Positions 27,336-37,415 are shown, counted from the first letter of the stretch. The stretch: DNA of 64,000 bases from Candidatus Cloacimonetes bacterium 4572_55 (GCA_002084765.1 NBMB01000028.1:1-64000), one strand, 5' to 3'. Notes: a model not told the origin generated them from the letters alone. Program-made: numbers and translations.

Positions 27336-28835
27336 TCAGCTTTCTTCTCGCATTTGCGGGAAAAAAATGACGTCCCGGATCGATGGAGAATCGGTCAGCA
27401 GCATAACCAAGCGATCCACCCCGATCCCTACTCCGCCGGTGGGCGGCATACCATATTCCAACGCTCGCAAAAAGTCGTTGTCAAGTGCTTGCGCTTCCTT
27501 ATCGCCGCGCGCGCGCAGCGCGGCTTGCGCCTCAAATCGTCGTCGTTGATCCGTTGGGTCGTTCAGCTCGGAGAACGCGTTCCCAATCTCGCTTCCTGCA
27601 ATAAACGGCTCGAACCGTTCTGTCAGGCGGGGGTTGTCACGATGCTTTTTTGCCAAAGGCGACAACTCGATCGGGTAATCTATAATAAAAATTGGTTGAA
27701 TCAGATTCGGCTCCACATAATGTTTGAACAGCTCGTCAATTAATTTCCCCCCGCCCATTTCTGGAGATATTTCGATATCTTTTTCTCGACAGATCTCGCG
27801 TAACTCATCTTCCGATTTGTCGGATACGTCAACTTCCGCGTATTTTTGTATCGCCTCAAGTAGCGGCAACCGATCCCACGGCGGAGTCAGATCAATCTCA
27901 TGTCCCTTAAATCGAATGTGCATGGAACCGGTCGCTTTTTCAGCGACTGTAGAGATCATATCCTCAAAAAGGACCATCATGTCGAAATAATCCGCGTAAG
28001 CTTGATAAAATTCCAGCATGGTAAATTCTGGATTATGATTGCGATCCATGCCTTCGTTTCGGAAATCTTTGGCGATCTCATATACCCGCTCCAATCCGCC
28101 AACAATGAGTCGCTTCAGATAAAGCTCGTCCGCTACCCGCAGATAGAGCTTCATATTCAGTCTGTGGTGGTGGGTCGTGAAAGGACGAGCAGTCGCGCCG
28201 CCGTATAAAGGCTGCAGGACAGGCGTTTCCACTTCCAGAAAACCGCGCGTATCCAGAAAATTGCGCAGTTCTCGAATAATTCTCGCCCGCTTGATAAAGA
28301 CCTGTCGAACGTCCGGGTTGACAATCAAATCCACATACCGTTGTCGGTATCGCGTTTCTTTATCGGCAAACTGATCATGGAGAATTTTTTTGCCTTGCTC
28401 ATCCACCGTCTCCTTGACAATGGGCAGAGGACGCAGCGATTTTGCCAAAATTTCATAGCTCTCCACCCCAACAGAAATCTCGCCGGTACGGGTTTTGAAA
28501 AGTGTCCCCGTTACACCGATAATATCGCCTATATCCAATAATTTTAATATCTTATAAGAATCAACGCCTATCGAATTCTTACGAAAATAAACCTGCAATT
28601 TGCCGCTCCTGTCTTGCAAATGGGCAAACGTAGATCCGCCCATACGCCGAAAAGACATGATCCGTCCGGCAAATTTCAGCACTTTTCCAGATTCCGAAAG
28701 CGACTCAAACGCGTCAATAATTTCCTTACTATCGCGGGTTACCTCAAATCGATAGGGATAGGGATTTATCCCAGATTCAATTATTTTTTCGAGTTCGTCC
28801 CGCCGTCGTTGCATCAAACCAGTCATTTCTTCCAT
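27336..28835 (-). CDS. lysS: Lysyl-tRNA synthetase, class II
   Basis: A 499-residue class II synthetase charging tRNA-Lys. The N-terminal OB-fold anticodon domain is at about 50-150 (KFAGRIMSFRRMGGSTFAHL). Motif 1 lies near ETPVLQPLYGGA, motif 2 is FRNEGMDRNHNPEFTMLE, and motif 3 is PTGGVGIGVDRLVMLL. The length is close to E. coli LysS (505). AAAGGA precedes ATG. It is part of a minus-strand run from the binding-protein gene at 31651 through the O-antigen ligase gene, and may share their transcript. Confidence 0.97.
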   Translation of the reverse strand: MEEMTGLMQRRRDELEKIIESGINPYPYRFEVTRDSKEIIDAFESLSESGKVLKFAGRIMSFRRMGGSTFAHLQDRSGKLQVYFRKNSIGVDSYKILKLLDIGDIIGVTGTLFKTRTGEISVGVESYEILAKSLRPLPIVKETVDEQGKKILHDQFADKETRYRQRYVDLIVNPDVRQVFIKRARIIRELRNFLDTRGFLEVETPVLQPLYGGATARPFTTHHHRLNMKLYLRVADELYLKRLIVGGLERVYEIAKDFRNEGMDRNHNPEFTMLEFYQAYADYFDMMVLFEDMISTVAEKATGSMHIRFKGHEIDLTPPWDRLPLLEAIQKYAEVDVSDKSEDELREICREKDIEISPEMGGGKLIDELFKHYVEPNLIQPIFIIDYPIELSPLAKKHRDNPRLTERFEPFIAGSEIGNAFSELNDPTDQRRRFEAQAALRARGDKEAQALDNDFLRALEYGMPPTGGVGIGVDRLVMLLTDSPSIRDVIFFPQMREES

Positions 28836-28893
28836 TCGTTTGTCCTTTCTATAAATTACGTGAGTCCTCAGAATTAGTTATACTTTTTTATAT

Positions 28894-30564
28894 TCAATTT
28901 TTTTGGGAAAGATCAGAAGCACTTTGGAAATATCGATCCGCCAGAACTGTGTCGCCTTGGGCTTGATAGAGCTGACCCAAACGGAGATGGTACCCAGGGT
29001 TACATTGGTCAAACCGAACCGCCTGCTCGTATAGGGCAATCGATTTTCCTAATTTTACTGGGGTAGGCATGTCCCGCCGAATCGTGAGATTTCCCAAATC
29101 TGCGGATAAGAGGCTGTTTTTTGGATCGGTCTGCACCGCCTTTTTTTGATACATATACGCCTCGGACTCATCGCCGGCAATGAATCGATCAAGTGCTTGC
29201 TCAGCCTGATATTCCGCGTAAACAGGTGGAAATACCGAGATAATCGTTAGAAAGCCGACTGCTATGGCCCCGGCAAGAATCGCCTTTTTTTTCAGGGGGG
29301 ATATGGCGATCTCTTGCCGACGTTCCGCACCGCTCAGACCGAACAGCATAAACGCGGGAATCGATAGACTGCTGAAATAAAAATCGAAATCGACCAAATT
29401 ATGAATCAAGTAACCAAAGAGAGAGAGCTCAAAAATTGTCGTCCACCCTGATTCGTTCACTTTTTGTCGAATTTGATAAATCCGCCACCCGTATAATAGA
29501 GATATCAGTAGCAGTCCCAGGACGCCCAACTCAGCCGAGAGTTGGATCGGCAGATTGTGCGCGTATTGAGTTTCATTTGCCGCGACAGTCATATATTTTT
29601 GATAGATTGATCCATAACATCCCGCGCCCACGCCTGTCAATAGATGATCTTTAAAAATAGAGAGACCGATTTTCCAATTTTCCCATCGCCAGGATAAGGA
29701 ACTGCCTTTTTCGAGACTCCATATAGCGTCGGGTCGCGCCTTGTTTATCGCCGCGAGTGCCATCCCGATATGAAAAATTATGGTAATCAAAATTGTCGCC
29801 CACTTCGTAGCGGAGAGCCTGCGCCGATTTTTTATAAAGAGAAATATCGCTGTTAGACCGATCATAACGGCTAAGGTCAAAAAGGCACCCATGGACTGGG
29901 TGTAATAGAGACACAGCAGTTCACCAATCAGGGCAAGAGCATATCCAATTTTTTCTGATATTCTTATAGAAAGATAGAGCGCGTAAGCGGTTATGGGAAT
30001 CAGCATGATCAAAAATCCGGAAAAACTATTGACATGCCGAAAGGTGGAAAAGATGCGACCCGAAGCGATTCGCTCAATTCCGACTGGGCTGTTTTCCATC
30101 CCCTGAGCGGCTTCAAGCGTGAGCGGAAAGCCGATCCATTTTTGGTGAATCCCGTATAAACAGACGACCAACGTCATAAAAATCAATATCTTAACAAGTT
30201 TGAGGCGGTGTAATGTCCCCGCGATTTGGAGTGATGCCCAAAAAATAACGAAATAAAAAAATTGCAGATAAACAAGCCGTCTCGTGTTGACGAAATGAAT
30301 TGTAAATGTCAGAGAAATCAGGCTCCATGTCAACAAGAGCGCGATAATGACAAGGGATGGGGACCAGTTGAACGATCCCTTTTCTGAGATATACCATATC
30401 GAGACGATCAACAAGGAAGCAGATAATAGGGTCTGGAATAGAGGAATCCAGATGTCGATTCCGGGTTGAACGGTCAAAAAGAGGGATATCGCTATCAGGA
30501 TTGAAATGAGAAAAAAAAGCGCGTGTTCCAATCCATGAAAAATATCTGCTTTTGCTCTATTCAT
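28894..30564 (-). CDS. O-antigen ligase/polymerase family membrane protein with TPR tail
   Basis: A 556-residue protein with about 11-12 hydrophobic helices over residues 13-430, including a large periplasmic loop (about 270-340) that holds KIGLSIFKDHLLTGVGAGCYGSI, the Wzy_C/O-antigen ligase pattern. The C-terminal 100 or so residues look like soluble TPR repeats (ALYEQAVRFDQCNPGYHLRLGQLY). Such proteins either ligate O-antigen to lipid A or polymerise it at the outer face of the inner membrane. No wzx or wzz neighbours are present. It begins 25 bases after the binding-protein gene. Confidence 0.82.
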   Translation of the reverse strand: MNRAKADIFHGLEHALFFLISILIAISLFLTVQPGIDIWIPLFQTLLSASLLIVSIWYISEKGSFNWSPSLVIIALLLTWSLISLTFTIHFVNTRRLVYLQFFYFVIFWASLQIAGTLHRLKLVKILIFMTLVVCLYGIHQKWIGFPLTLEAAQGMENSPVGIERIASGRIFSTFRHVNSFSGFLIMLIPITAYALYLSIRISEKIGYALALIGELLCLYYTQSMGAFLTLAVMIGLTAIFLFIKNRRRLSATKWATILITIIFHIGMALAAINKARPDAIWSLEKGSSLSWRWENWKIGLSIFKDHLLTGVGAGCYGSIYQKYMTVAANETQYAHNLPIQLSAELGVLGLLLISLLYGWRIYQIRQKVNESGWTTIFELSLFGYLIHNLVDFDFYFSSLSIPAFMLFGLSGAERRQEIAISPLKKKAILAGAIAVGFLTIISVFPPVYAEYQAEQALDRFIAGDESEAYMYQKKAVQTDPKNSLLSADLGNLTIRRDMPTPVKLGKSIALYEQAVRFDQCNPGYHLRLGQLYQAQGDTVLADRYFQSASDLSQKN

Positions 30565-30589
30565 TTTTTATGGGATCCTCTGGTCGAGT

Positions 30590-31651
30590 CTATTTTCCTT
30601 CAGTTTCTTCTAACAAATTTTTTTGCAACTGTTTGTCGAAAAGTTCCTGAAACTCCATCAAATATTCCTGTTTTCTATATTCAAAGTCATCCCAATCAAT
30701 TGGGATAATATTGAGTTCGTCAAAAGGCAATTTTCCCGGCATAGGCGGGACATCGTCTCGAACAGAATAGTCCCCGGCCAATACCTGAAAGAGTGCCTGT
30801 CCTTCTCTTGATAAAATGAAATCAAGAAACAACTTAGCCGCGTTCGGGTGTGGCGAATTTTTGGCGATCGCCACCGGGCTTTGGACGAGCGGAACCCCGT
30901 CTTTGGGCCAGACCGCCCGAACCGGCTCCCCAAGTTTTATGCTGTACCGATCATAGAAATAACCGAGATATGTGACAGAAACCTGCGACTTGGGGTCTAA
31001 AAAAAACTCTTTCAATTCTCGGGGCTTTTCAACCCTCTGAGCTAATTCGCTGATCCGGTGCCAAAATTCCTTGCCGAATTCTGTCCGCAAGGCATAATAT
31101 TGCACTTGTCTTGTGCCATACAGAAGTGGGTTGCCAACGATCAGTTTGCCATCCCATTTTTCATCCAGCAGGTCTGACCAGGTCTTTGGAGCCTTGTCAC
31201 TTGGGAGAGTTTGGGAGTTATAAGCAATGCAAACGGTAATATTTCGAGCGGACGCCCACCACCCATCATCTTTATATTGCGGAGGAAACGCCGCGTATTC
31301 TTTGGAATGGTATTCTGCCAAATTTCCCCCATCTCTCCATCTGTGGAACGCGGTTGGCAGAGATACGTGGATCACATCGGCTTCGATGTTGCCGGATTTG
31401 ATCTCTTCCTCGAATTTATCCTGGATTTTGTTGCTTCCTCCCTGAAACAGGGTGGTCTCAATAAACGGGTATGTCTCCTCGAATTCATATAAAATTCTCC
31501 AGCAAGCGTCCTTGACAGCGGAGCTATACCAAACCAGTTTGCCCTCCTTCATCGCCTCTGCGATCACGGCCGAGTCTGGCTCTGAGTAGGCGTATTTGAT
31601 ATTTATGATCGGCATAAGGAGAAGTAAAAGCACTATTTTCATTTTTATCAT
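30590..31651 (-). CDS. ABC transporter substrate-binding protein (orphan, family 1-like)
   Basis: A 353-residue periplasmic protein with a signal peptide (MKIVLLLLLMPIINI...YS/E). The mature part resembles the Fe3+/AfuA-type and thiamine/spermidine-type family 1 binding proteins: EGKLVWYSS near the start, DVIHVSLPTAFHRW, AYNSQTLPSDKAPKTWSDLLDEKW and HPNAAKLFLDFILSREGQALF near the end. No permease or ATPase gene is in the window, so its transporter is encoded elsewhere or it acts as a receptor. The ligand cannot be read from sequence. It is followed closely by the O-antigen ligase gene. Confidence 0.83.
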   Translation of the reverse strand: MIKMKIVLLLLLMPIINIKYAYSEPDSAVIAEAMKEGKLVWYSSAVKDACWRILYEFEETYPFIETTLFQGGSNKIQDKFEEEIKSGNIEADVIHVSLPTAFHRWRDGGNLAEYHSKEYAAFPPQYKDDGWWASARNITVCIAYNSQTLPSDKAPKTWSDLLDEKWDGKLIVGNPLLYGTRQVQYYALRTEFGKEFWHRISELAQRVEKPRELKEFFLDPKSQVSVTYLGYFYDRYSIKLGEPVRAVWPKDGVPLVQSPVAIAKNSPHPNAAKLFLDFILSREGQALFQVLAGDYSVRDDVPPMPGKLPFDELNIIPIDWDDFEYRKQEYLMEFQELFDKQLQKNLLEETEGK

Positions 31652-31732
31652 ATTAATCTGACCTTTTTTAGAGCCGATATAATTATTCAGGCGGACGCCG
31701 CTTATGAAGCAACGCCCGCGTTATTCATAATA

Positions 31733-33115
31733 TTAACAATCAGATACGGTTGTTGCCATAAAAGCGTTGACGGTCTTGAAATCATCGACATTCCAGATCG
31801 AATCTTTCAGACGCGCCAGTGACTTCTCATCAAACATACCTTGAGTTAAGCTATCGAACTTGTCGTTTAAATCCTGCTCATCCAGCGGGTTTCTCGGATC
31901 GCCCTTCGGGTAATCCACATGCTCTTTATACGCATTTCCATCTTTTGTTCTGATAATCACGTCGCACATCTGTTTTGCCGGAAAGGCGTCTTCAAACTCA
32001 TCCAGAGCGACCGCCTTGATCTTTGGCATCAATTCCCAGATAACCGGGTCCTTGATTTTTTCCATCTTGAAGGACGCAGGAGTGACTTTTCGATCGGCAA
32101 TCGCCGCGGCGACCACATAAGGGAGGCTATGGTCTGCGGTTTCTTTATTTTCTGGTTTGTACTTGCTAGGGTCAGCCAAGATGTCGGCCGCGCGGAAAAT
32201 CGTATTGACCGTGACTTCCTCCACGTCATCGGGTCGAATATCATATTTTCTGACCAAAGATAGCGTGGTTCCGATGAAAGTATGGGTCAGAGCCTCGGTT
32301 GGGAATCCTTTCATGCTGCACTGCATGATTCGGAAACTCTCGCCCAATCCGTCCGTCAGGATTTCCGGCTTAAACTCGCATCCAGAATCGCCCAACACCT
32401 CAAACAGACCCTCCTTGCCTTCAAACACCACACTGGGACCATCATATCCTTTTTCCGCTAATAACGCGGCAATAACGCCGCTTTGTGTAGCCAGAGGATC
32501 CACGGTATTTTTCATCATGCCAAGTTTCCCAGCGGCAACAATTCCAGGTGTGTAATTATGACAAGCCGAAATCCCCATCGCGTTCACTATTTGATCGGGA
32601 TTTAGACCGAGCATTTTGCCAGCGACAAGTGGGCTGGCAAATTGGGTCAATGTGGCGTGGTGCCATTTCCGCTCTCGGATGCCGGGAAAAGCAAACTCGC
32701 ACAGCCGTTGCTCAAATTCATAAGCGATGACAATTCCGAGTATAAGGGTTTTTCCTGAAAGCCTTTTGCGTTCGGCAATCGCCAGAGCCGCAGGGATTAA
32801 GTCTGACGGATGGCTGGGGTCTTGTTTCCAATAAATATCATTGAAATCCATACCACGAATCAACAACGCGTTCAACAACGAAGCGTTTGTCACGGACATT
32901 TTATCTCCCCATCCGAAGATCGTAGCCTCAGGCGTCCCACCTTGATCTAACAAAATTTGACGATATATTTGCGTATCGTGGACGCGAGTTGCTCCGATAG
33001 CGCATCCTACCGAATCGAGCAAAAAGCGTTTGGCTTGATAAACAACCTTTTCCGGCAGATCGCCATAAGCGAGTTTTTCCGTAAACTCAGCCAATGTTTT
33101 GCTTATTGTAGACAT
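31733..33115 (-). CDS. MmgE/PrpD family protein (2-methylcitrate dehydratase-like)
   Basis: A 460-residue protein from ATG 33115, which has AAGGAG nine bases upstream. A longer in-frame extension to 33364 has no ribosome site and overlaps the STAS gene, so it was dropped. It shows the PrpD fold pattern: LAEFTEKLAYGDLP, KRFLLDSVGCAIGA, NGLLIRGMDFND-like NALLIRGMDFNDIYW, PSDLIPAALAIAE, WHHATLTQFASPLVAG and PTEALTH. PrpD dehydrates 2-methylcitrate in propionate degradation, but the family also includes cis-aconitate decarboxylase and iminodisuccinate epimerase. No prpB or prpC gene is adjacent, so the substrate is open. Confidence 0.88.
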   Translation of the reverse strand: MSTISKTLAEFTEKLAYGDLPEKVVYQAKRFLLDSVGCAIGATRVHDTQIYRQILLDQGGTPEATIFGWGDKMSVTNASLLNALLIRGMDFNDIYWKQDPSHPSDLIPAALAIAERKRLSGKTLILGIVIAYEFEQRLCEFAFPGIRERKWHHATLTQFASPLVAGKMLGLNPDQIVNAMGISACHNYTPGIVAAGKLGMMKNTVDPLATQSGVIAALLAEKGYDGPSVVFEGKEGLFEVLGDSGCEFKPEILTDGLGESFRIMQCSMKGFPTEALTHTFIGTTLSLVRKYDIRPDDVEEVTVNTIFRAADILADPSKYKPENKETADHSLPYVVAAAIADRKVTPASFKMEKIKDPVIWELMPKIKAVALDEFEDAFPAKQMCDVIIRTKDGNAYKEHVDYPKGDPRNPLDEQDLNDKFDSLTQGMFDEKSLARLKDSIWNVDDFKTVNAFMATTVSDC

Positions 33116-33335
33116 TTTTTCAGACTCCTTTTTCGATATTTCCAAGTAACAGTCGGTCAAACAAAAAAATGGGTTCTCAAAAAAAAACAACGTGTTCAGT
33201 TTAGCAAAAATTGATGTGAAAGGCAAGAACTTTTCGACGGAAATTACAAAGTTCCATTGACAGAATAAAAGAAATATTCTATATTCATAAAGATCAAAAT
33301 AACCTGAAATGTAATTCATAGAGCTGGGGGTTTTG

Positions 33336-33737
33336 GTGAAAATATTAAAACACTTGAAAAACAATGAGTTAGATGTTGTATTTCGTGAATATGACGGGCA
33401 AAAATTGGTGATCTCTTTGGCTGGGCGAATCGCTTCTTCTTTTTCTAACAGATTGCTGGATACAAAGGAAGAGCCGGGTTATACCCAATTCGTACTTGCT
33501 CCTCCGAAACCGAGAGAGAGAATCATTGTCGATTTCAGAGAACTGGAATACATCAACTCTATCGGAGCGGCTATTTTGATGCGATTCTATAGCATTCTGA
33601 AAAAGCAACCGACAAAATTGTATTTGGTCTTTGAAACCGATAGCGAAGTGGCTTTTATCATGGAGACGCTCGGATTTTTTTTGGCGGCAAAATCCGCTCT
33701 GGTCTGGAACAGTCTGGAAACGGCTTTGACAAAATAA
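33336..33737 (+). CDS. STAS-domain protein (anti-sigma factor antagonist-like)
   Basis: A 133-residue cytoplasmic protein built of one STAS domain. The core IIVDFRELEYINSIGAAILM matches the conserved strand plus D-S-x-G loop, with Ser in NSIG as the likely phosphorylation site. Family members bind anti-sigma factors or act in partner-switching cascades. GTG 33336 is preferred over TTG 33333 because GGGGG lies five bases upstream. No anti-sigma kinase or sigma gene is adjacent. It diverges from the MmgE/PrpD gene. Confidence 0.85.
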   Translation: MKILKHLKNNELDVVFREYDGQKLVISLAGRIASSFSNRLLDTKEEPGYTQFVLAPPKPRERIIVDFRELEYINSIGAAILMRFYSILKKQPTKLYLVFETDSEVAFIMETLGFFLAAKSALVWNSLETALTK

Positions 33738-33954
33738 GAAAGTCGATTTCCCAGCATTTCTTGGCGGGATGAGCAAGAAAATATTTGCCCTGTTTGATTT
33801 TGATTGCGAGTGCTTCGCACTTCGATACGTCGCGCCCCGATAGTGAATCAGAAATTTTGGCGATTGAATCGTCTGATCGTTTCGTCCTGTCAAAAAAAAT
33901 GCTATTTATTTGATACTTATTTGATATTTTGATACTTGGAGGTATGAAATTTAT

Positions 33955-34677
33955 ATGAAACCAATTCGTTTAGGTATAAACATAGATCATGTGGCAACAG
34001 TGCGTCAAGCTCGACGAGCCAGCGAACCTGATCCGATCACAGCGGCTCTCCTGGCGGAGATGGGCGGGGCGGATTTGATTACTTGCCATCTTCGTGAGGA
34101 TAGACGACATATTCAGGATCGAGACCTGAAGATTTTACGGGAAGTCGTCCAGACAAAATTGAATATGGAGATGGCGGCTACGGAAAAAATGATCGACATT
34201 GCCCTGGCTATTCGGCCGGATTGGGTCTGTATTGTTCCAGAAAGCCGGGAAGAGGTCACAACCGAAGGTGGGTTGGATCTGAGAAAAAGTAAGCATTCTG
34301 TGGAAACCGCTATCAACACTCTGCAGGATGTGGATATTAACGTCAGCTTATTTATTGATCCAGATATTAACACGGTAAAAACAGCGGTGAAAATGAGAGC
34401 AAAAGCAGTGGAGATTCACACCGGAAAATATGCCAACGCGCGCACCGATCACGAGTTAAATATCGAGAGAGACCGTGTTGAAAGCGCGTGTAAGATGGCT
34501 GAGAGAGTCGGGTTAGGCGTTCATGCAGGTCACGGTTTAACGTATCATAACGTCAAGCCTATCGTCGCTATCCCGGAGATCGCCGAGCTGAATATCGGTC
34601 ATTCCGTCATTGCACGGGCGATTATGGTCGGTATGGAGCGCGCAGTCAGAGAAATGGCGGATTTTATTAAGAAATAG
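33955..34677 (+). CDS. pdxJ: Pyridoxine 5'-phosphate synthase
   Basis: A 240-residue TIM-barrel enzyme that condenses 1-deoxyxylulose 5-phosphate with aminoacetone 3-phosphate to form pyridoxine 5'-phosphate in vitamin B6 synthesis. Signatures are LGINIDHVATVRQARR at the start, ADLITCHLREDRRHI, NMEMAA, CIVPESREEVTTEGGLD, VEIHTGKYA and GHGLTYHN. The length is normal. GGAGG lies upstream of ATG, with a short ATG-TGA frame between them. Use of PdxJ implies the DXP-dependent B6 route. pdxA is not in the window. Confidence 0.97.
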   Translation: MKPIRLGINIDHVATVRQARRASEPDPITAALLAEMGGADLITCHLREDRRHIQDRDLKILREVVQTKLNMEMAATEKMIDIALAIRPDWVCIVPESREEVTTEGGLDLRKSKHSVETAINTLQDVDINVSLFIDPDINTVKTAVKMRAKAVEIHTGKYANARTDHELNIERDRVESACKMAERVGLGVHAGHGLTYHNVKPIVAIPEIAELNIGHSVIARAIMVGMERAVREMADFIKK

Positions 34678-34721
34678 ATCTTAAAAATCTTTCGCTTTAT
34701 TTCATGTGGTCAGAGAACGGG

Positions 34722-37319
34722 TTAAGGAGAAATCATTGAGCAGGCGTTTATCCTCCCCTCGGCGACAGTAATGGTGAGTGCTCCACAATCGTCGGAGGAA
34801 TAGACACGCGTCCGGTTCAGACGGAATATCCGCTTCATATCCGACGTCAAGCCGGCCTCCTCACAATTTTTTTCCATTGGAACATACACGATGCGAGGAT
34901 TTGTTGCCTCCACAACTTTCTCGATATCGAGCAACCGAGGCGTTTGATTGCCCATCTTGAGGATATGACAACGCAAATCGGTTCTCGTCGGAGCGGATGG
35001 GTTGGATAAAAAATCCGGCGTGGATCCGCTTGTTAGCATACAGACGGTTCCTTCATAACTGACTCGTACCCAAAGGGATGGCTCCGAAGAAAGATTGTCC
35101 CCATTAACGATCTCTATCTCCAGCGGATCAAAGCCAACGATTCGGTCATTTCGGCTCACGGGTGAATACGCAATCCCCTTTTCTTGCAGAAGCAATAGGA
35201 ATTGCCGATAGATTTCGTCCGGAGGTCTGCCGATGAGAGCGACCCTCTCCACATGGACATAAGAGAGCAGTTCGGTCAATCTTTCATGCGGATCGTCCGA
35301 TCCGGACAAGATCAAAAAATCGATCTGATCTATGAGGCTATAACGGATAAAAGGCGCGACAACTCGCTTATACCGATTATCGACGTCGCCGGAGAGGCTG
35401 CCGCTATCCATCAGAAGCCAACGTCCGTTTGGGCTTTCCACAAAAGCAATATCGCTCGCGCCGACATCAAGAAAGGTCAACCCCAGATGTTTATTTTCCT
35501 GCTCCAAAATCTGATTCCAGGTCAGTTTGCTCATAAATATCAGAAAGAAAATAATCGCCCATTTTCTTGCTCGGACCGAGGTTTTCATCTTTAAAGCAGT
35601 GATGATAAGGAAAAAATATAGAATGATTTCGATAAAATCCGGCGCGGGCATTCTGGTCGTAGAAAAAGGGATAAGCGACATCCAAGCGACAATTTTGAGC
35701 AATGCATGAGTGACGAGATAGTTCAGACCCATAAAAAGGCTGGCGAACACGGGATTTATGAAGGTCAGGAGGATGGCAAGGAAAGCGAATCCCAGAGAAA
35801 TTGTTAGCAAGGGAACCACGATCAAGTTGGCAAAAGGCGAGATAAGGGCGATTCTGCCAAAATTCGTTATAATAATCGGGGCGAGTCCGATCTGCGCGGC
35901 AATTGATACGACAAATAGACCAATCGTCCAATCCCGTAATTTTACCAGGAATCCCTCGGAACCCTTCTCTGAGGATTTGAGAAATTTTGGGACCCAAGAC
36001 ATAAGAAGCGGCGTAAAATAGAGGATCGATAGCGTCGCGCCGAATGAGAGCTGGAACCCGATATAGAAAATGTTTCGGGGCGATAAGAAAATCAAGATGG
36101 TGAGCGCGGCGATTGCCAGAGCATTGTAGACAAATGGGATCGTAATTTTTCGTTTGAACAATGAGGCGAGCATGCCAATGCTGACCATGATCGACGCGCG
36201 GATCACTGGTGGAAGCGACCCGGTCAGGTTGGAGAAAACTACAAGTAAGATAATGCAGCTTATAGTGATAGGCATAAATTCACTTATTTTTTTCACACGT
36301 TCCGTGAAGGAAATCGGCTCCGGAAAAATGATGATCGATGGTCCTTCTAATTCTTCCGATTCCTCTGACTTGTCCGAAAAAAAAACAATGGTTTTATCCA
36401 TCAATAAACGAAATATTGGAGAGTATCGGATATCGCAACTCGCCCAGAGCCAGAGGAAAAGCATGACGATCATGCCGACGTGCATCCCGGATATTGCCAG
36501 GATATGGATCGTGCCGGTGTTGGAAAAAGCGTTCTTGACATCATCGGAAATGTTGCTTTTTTCGCCGAGCAGCATTGCTTTCAGAAAGCCAATGGGCGGG
36601 TTGATATCAATGGCTCCACCGCCCGCGTAGATGCAACGGATGACATGCATGCGCAAGGGAAGAATTATTTTCTCCTGGAAAAATGAGGGCGGTTGGCGTC
36701 CGATTCGACGGATATATCCGGATCGCTTTGCAGTGAGTAGGGCGTCGATTTTTTTGTGCTCAATCATTGTTCGGTAGTCAAAAGTTCCTGGATTGCGCGC
36801 GAAATCCGGCTTGAAAAGTTCTCCATTCGCGGTGATCACGTCTCCCACTTGCAGCCGAGTTGTTGGGGTTTGGATCGTGACCTGGACAGTGCCGCTGACC
36901 GGAAATCCCGCCCCTCGGATATAAAGTGTATCCACCCGAGTCAAAAAACGGGTGTTGTGCAGACTGACCTCTGGGTCGTCTATGATCAAACCGCTGATTT
37001 TGACTTTTTCCTCTGGTTCGAGGACGCGGCTTAAATCCAGTTCGGCATAGAAACCAATGTGATCGCTCGGTAGTAACATACAGCGGTCTAAGTAGTTTTC
37101 AAGACTGTGAAGTTCATACCATGTCGCGCCGAAGATCAGTATCAATACCCAACAGAATAGACCGGTTAATCGTTGAAATTTTGGAATCAAGGAGAAAAGA
37201 AAAATAAACGATAAGATCAACCCTTGAGTGAGAAATAGCCAATCCGCTGAGAGACTAAAAATGGGAGCCGTGAGCATTCCGAGGGTGAATGCAAGACACA
37301 TTTTAAAAATAGGCGACAT
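34722..37319 (-). CDS. comEC: ComEC/Rec2 family DNA-uptake channel
   Basis: An 865-residue membrane protein expected to form the channel that brings single-stranded DNA through the inner membrane during transformation. The N-terminal segment has several helices and an OB-like DUF4131 region (about 100-200). The competence domain has LLGEKSNISDDVKNAFSNTGTIHILAISGMHVGM, then about 8-10 helices. The C-terminal third is a metallo-beta-lactamase-like domain starting LTFLDVGASD. Its usual LTHPHADH metal motif is replaced by LSGSDDPHER, so nuclease activity is doubtful. It lies 96 bases after the TonB receptor gene on the same strand. Confidence 0.9.
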   Translation of the reverse strand: MSPIFKMCLAFTLGMLTAPIFSLSADWLFLTQGLILSFIFLFSLIPKFQRLTGLFCWVLILIFGATWYELHSLENYLDRCMLLPSDHIGFYAELDLSRVLEPEEKVKISGLIIDDPEVSLHNTRFLTRVDTLYIRGAGFPVSGTVQVTIQTPTTRLQVGDVITANGELFKPDFARNPGTFDYRTMIEHKKIDALLTAKRSGYIRRIGRQPPSFFQEKIILPLRMHVIRCIYAGGGAIDINPPIGFLKAMLLGEKSNISDDVKNAFSNTGTIHILAISGMHVGMIVMLFLWLWASCDIRYSPIFRLLMDKTIVFFSDKSEESEELEGPSIIIFPEPISFTERVKKISEFMPITISCIILLVVFSNLTGSLPPVIRASIMVSIGMLASLFKRKITIPFVYNALAIAALTILIFLSPRNIFYIGFQLSFGATLSILYFTPLLMSWVPKFLKSSEKGSEGFLVKLRDWTIGLFVVSIAAQIGLAPIIITNFGRIALISPFANLIVVPLLTISLGFAFLAILLTFINPVFASLFMGLNYLVTHALLKIVAWMSLIPFSTTRMPAPDFIEIILYFFLIITALKMKTSVRARKWAIIFFLIFMSKLTWNQILEQENKHLGLTFLDVGASDIAFVESPNGRWLLMDSGSLSGDVDNRYKRVVAPFIRYSLIDQIDFLILSGSDDPHERLTELLSYVHVERVALIGRPPDEIYRQFLLLLQEKGIAYSPVSRNDRIVGFDPLEIEIVNGDNLSSEPSLWVRVSYEGTVCMLTSGSTPDFLSNPSAPTRTDLRCHILKMGNQTPRLLDIEKVVEATNPRIVYVPMEKNCEEAGLTSDMKRIFRLNRTRVYSSDDCGALTITVAEGRINACSMISP

Positions 37320-37415
37320 AACGTATTGATCCCCATTCGCGTAGTTAGTCCGACTTTTTTAGTTTTTCCATACTGACGCCTGAGCTGTGATTGACAAAAT
37401 CGAGTCGGAGTATGA

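Noticed and set aside
31660-31700. Third MITE copy, from TTTTTAGAGC followed by AATTATTCAGGC
   Set aside because: Only half of one end is present, and no matching left end or interior sequence could be found.
33116-33364. N-terminal extension of the MmgE/PrpD protein
   Set aside because: It overlaps the divergent STAS gene, has no ribosome site, and does not match the family N-terminus, which begins at ATG 33115.
33815-33835. AGTGC-TTC-GCACT hairpin between the STAS gene and pdxJ as terminator
   Set aside because: The stem is only five pairs and no T run follows.
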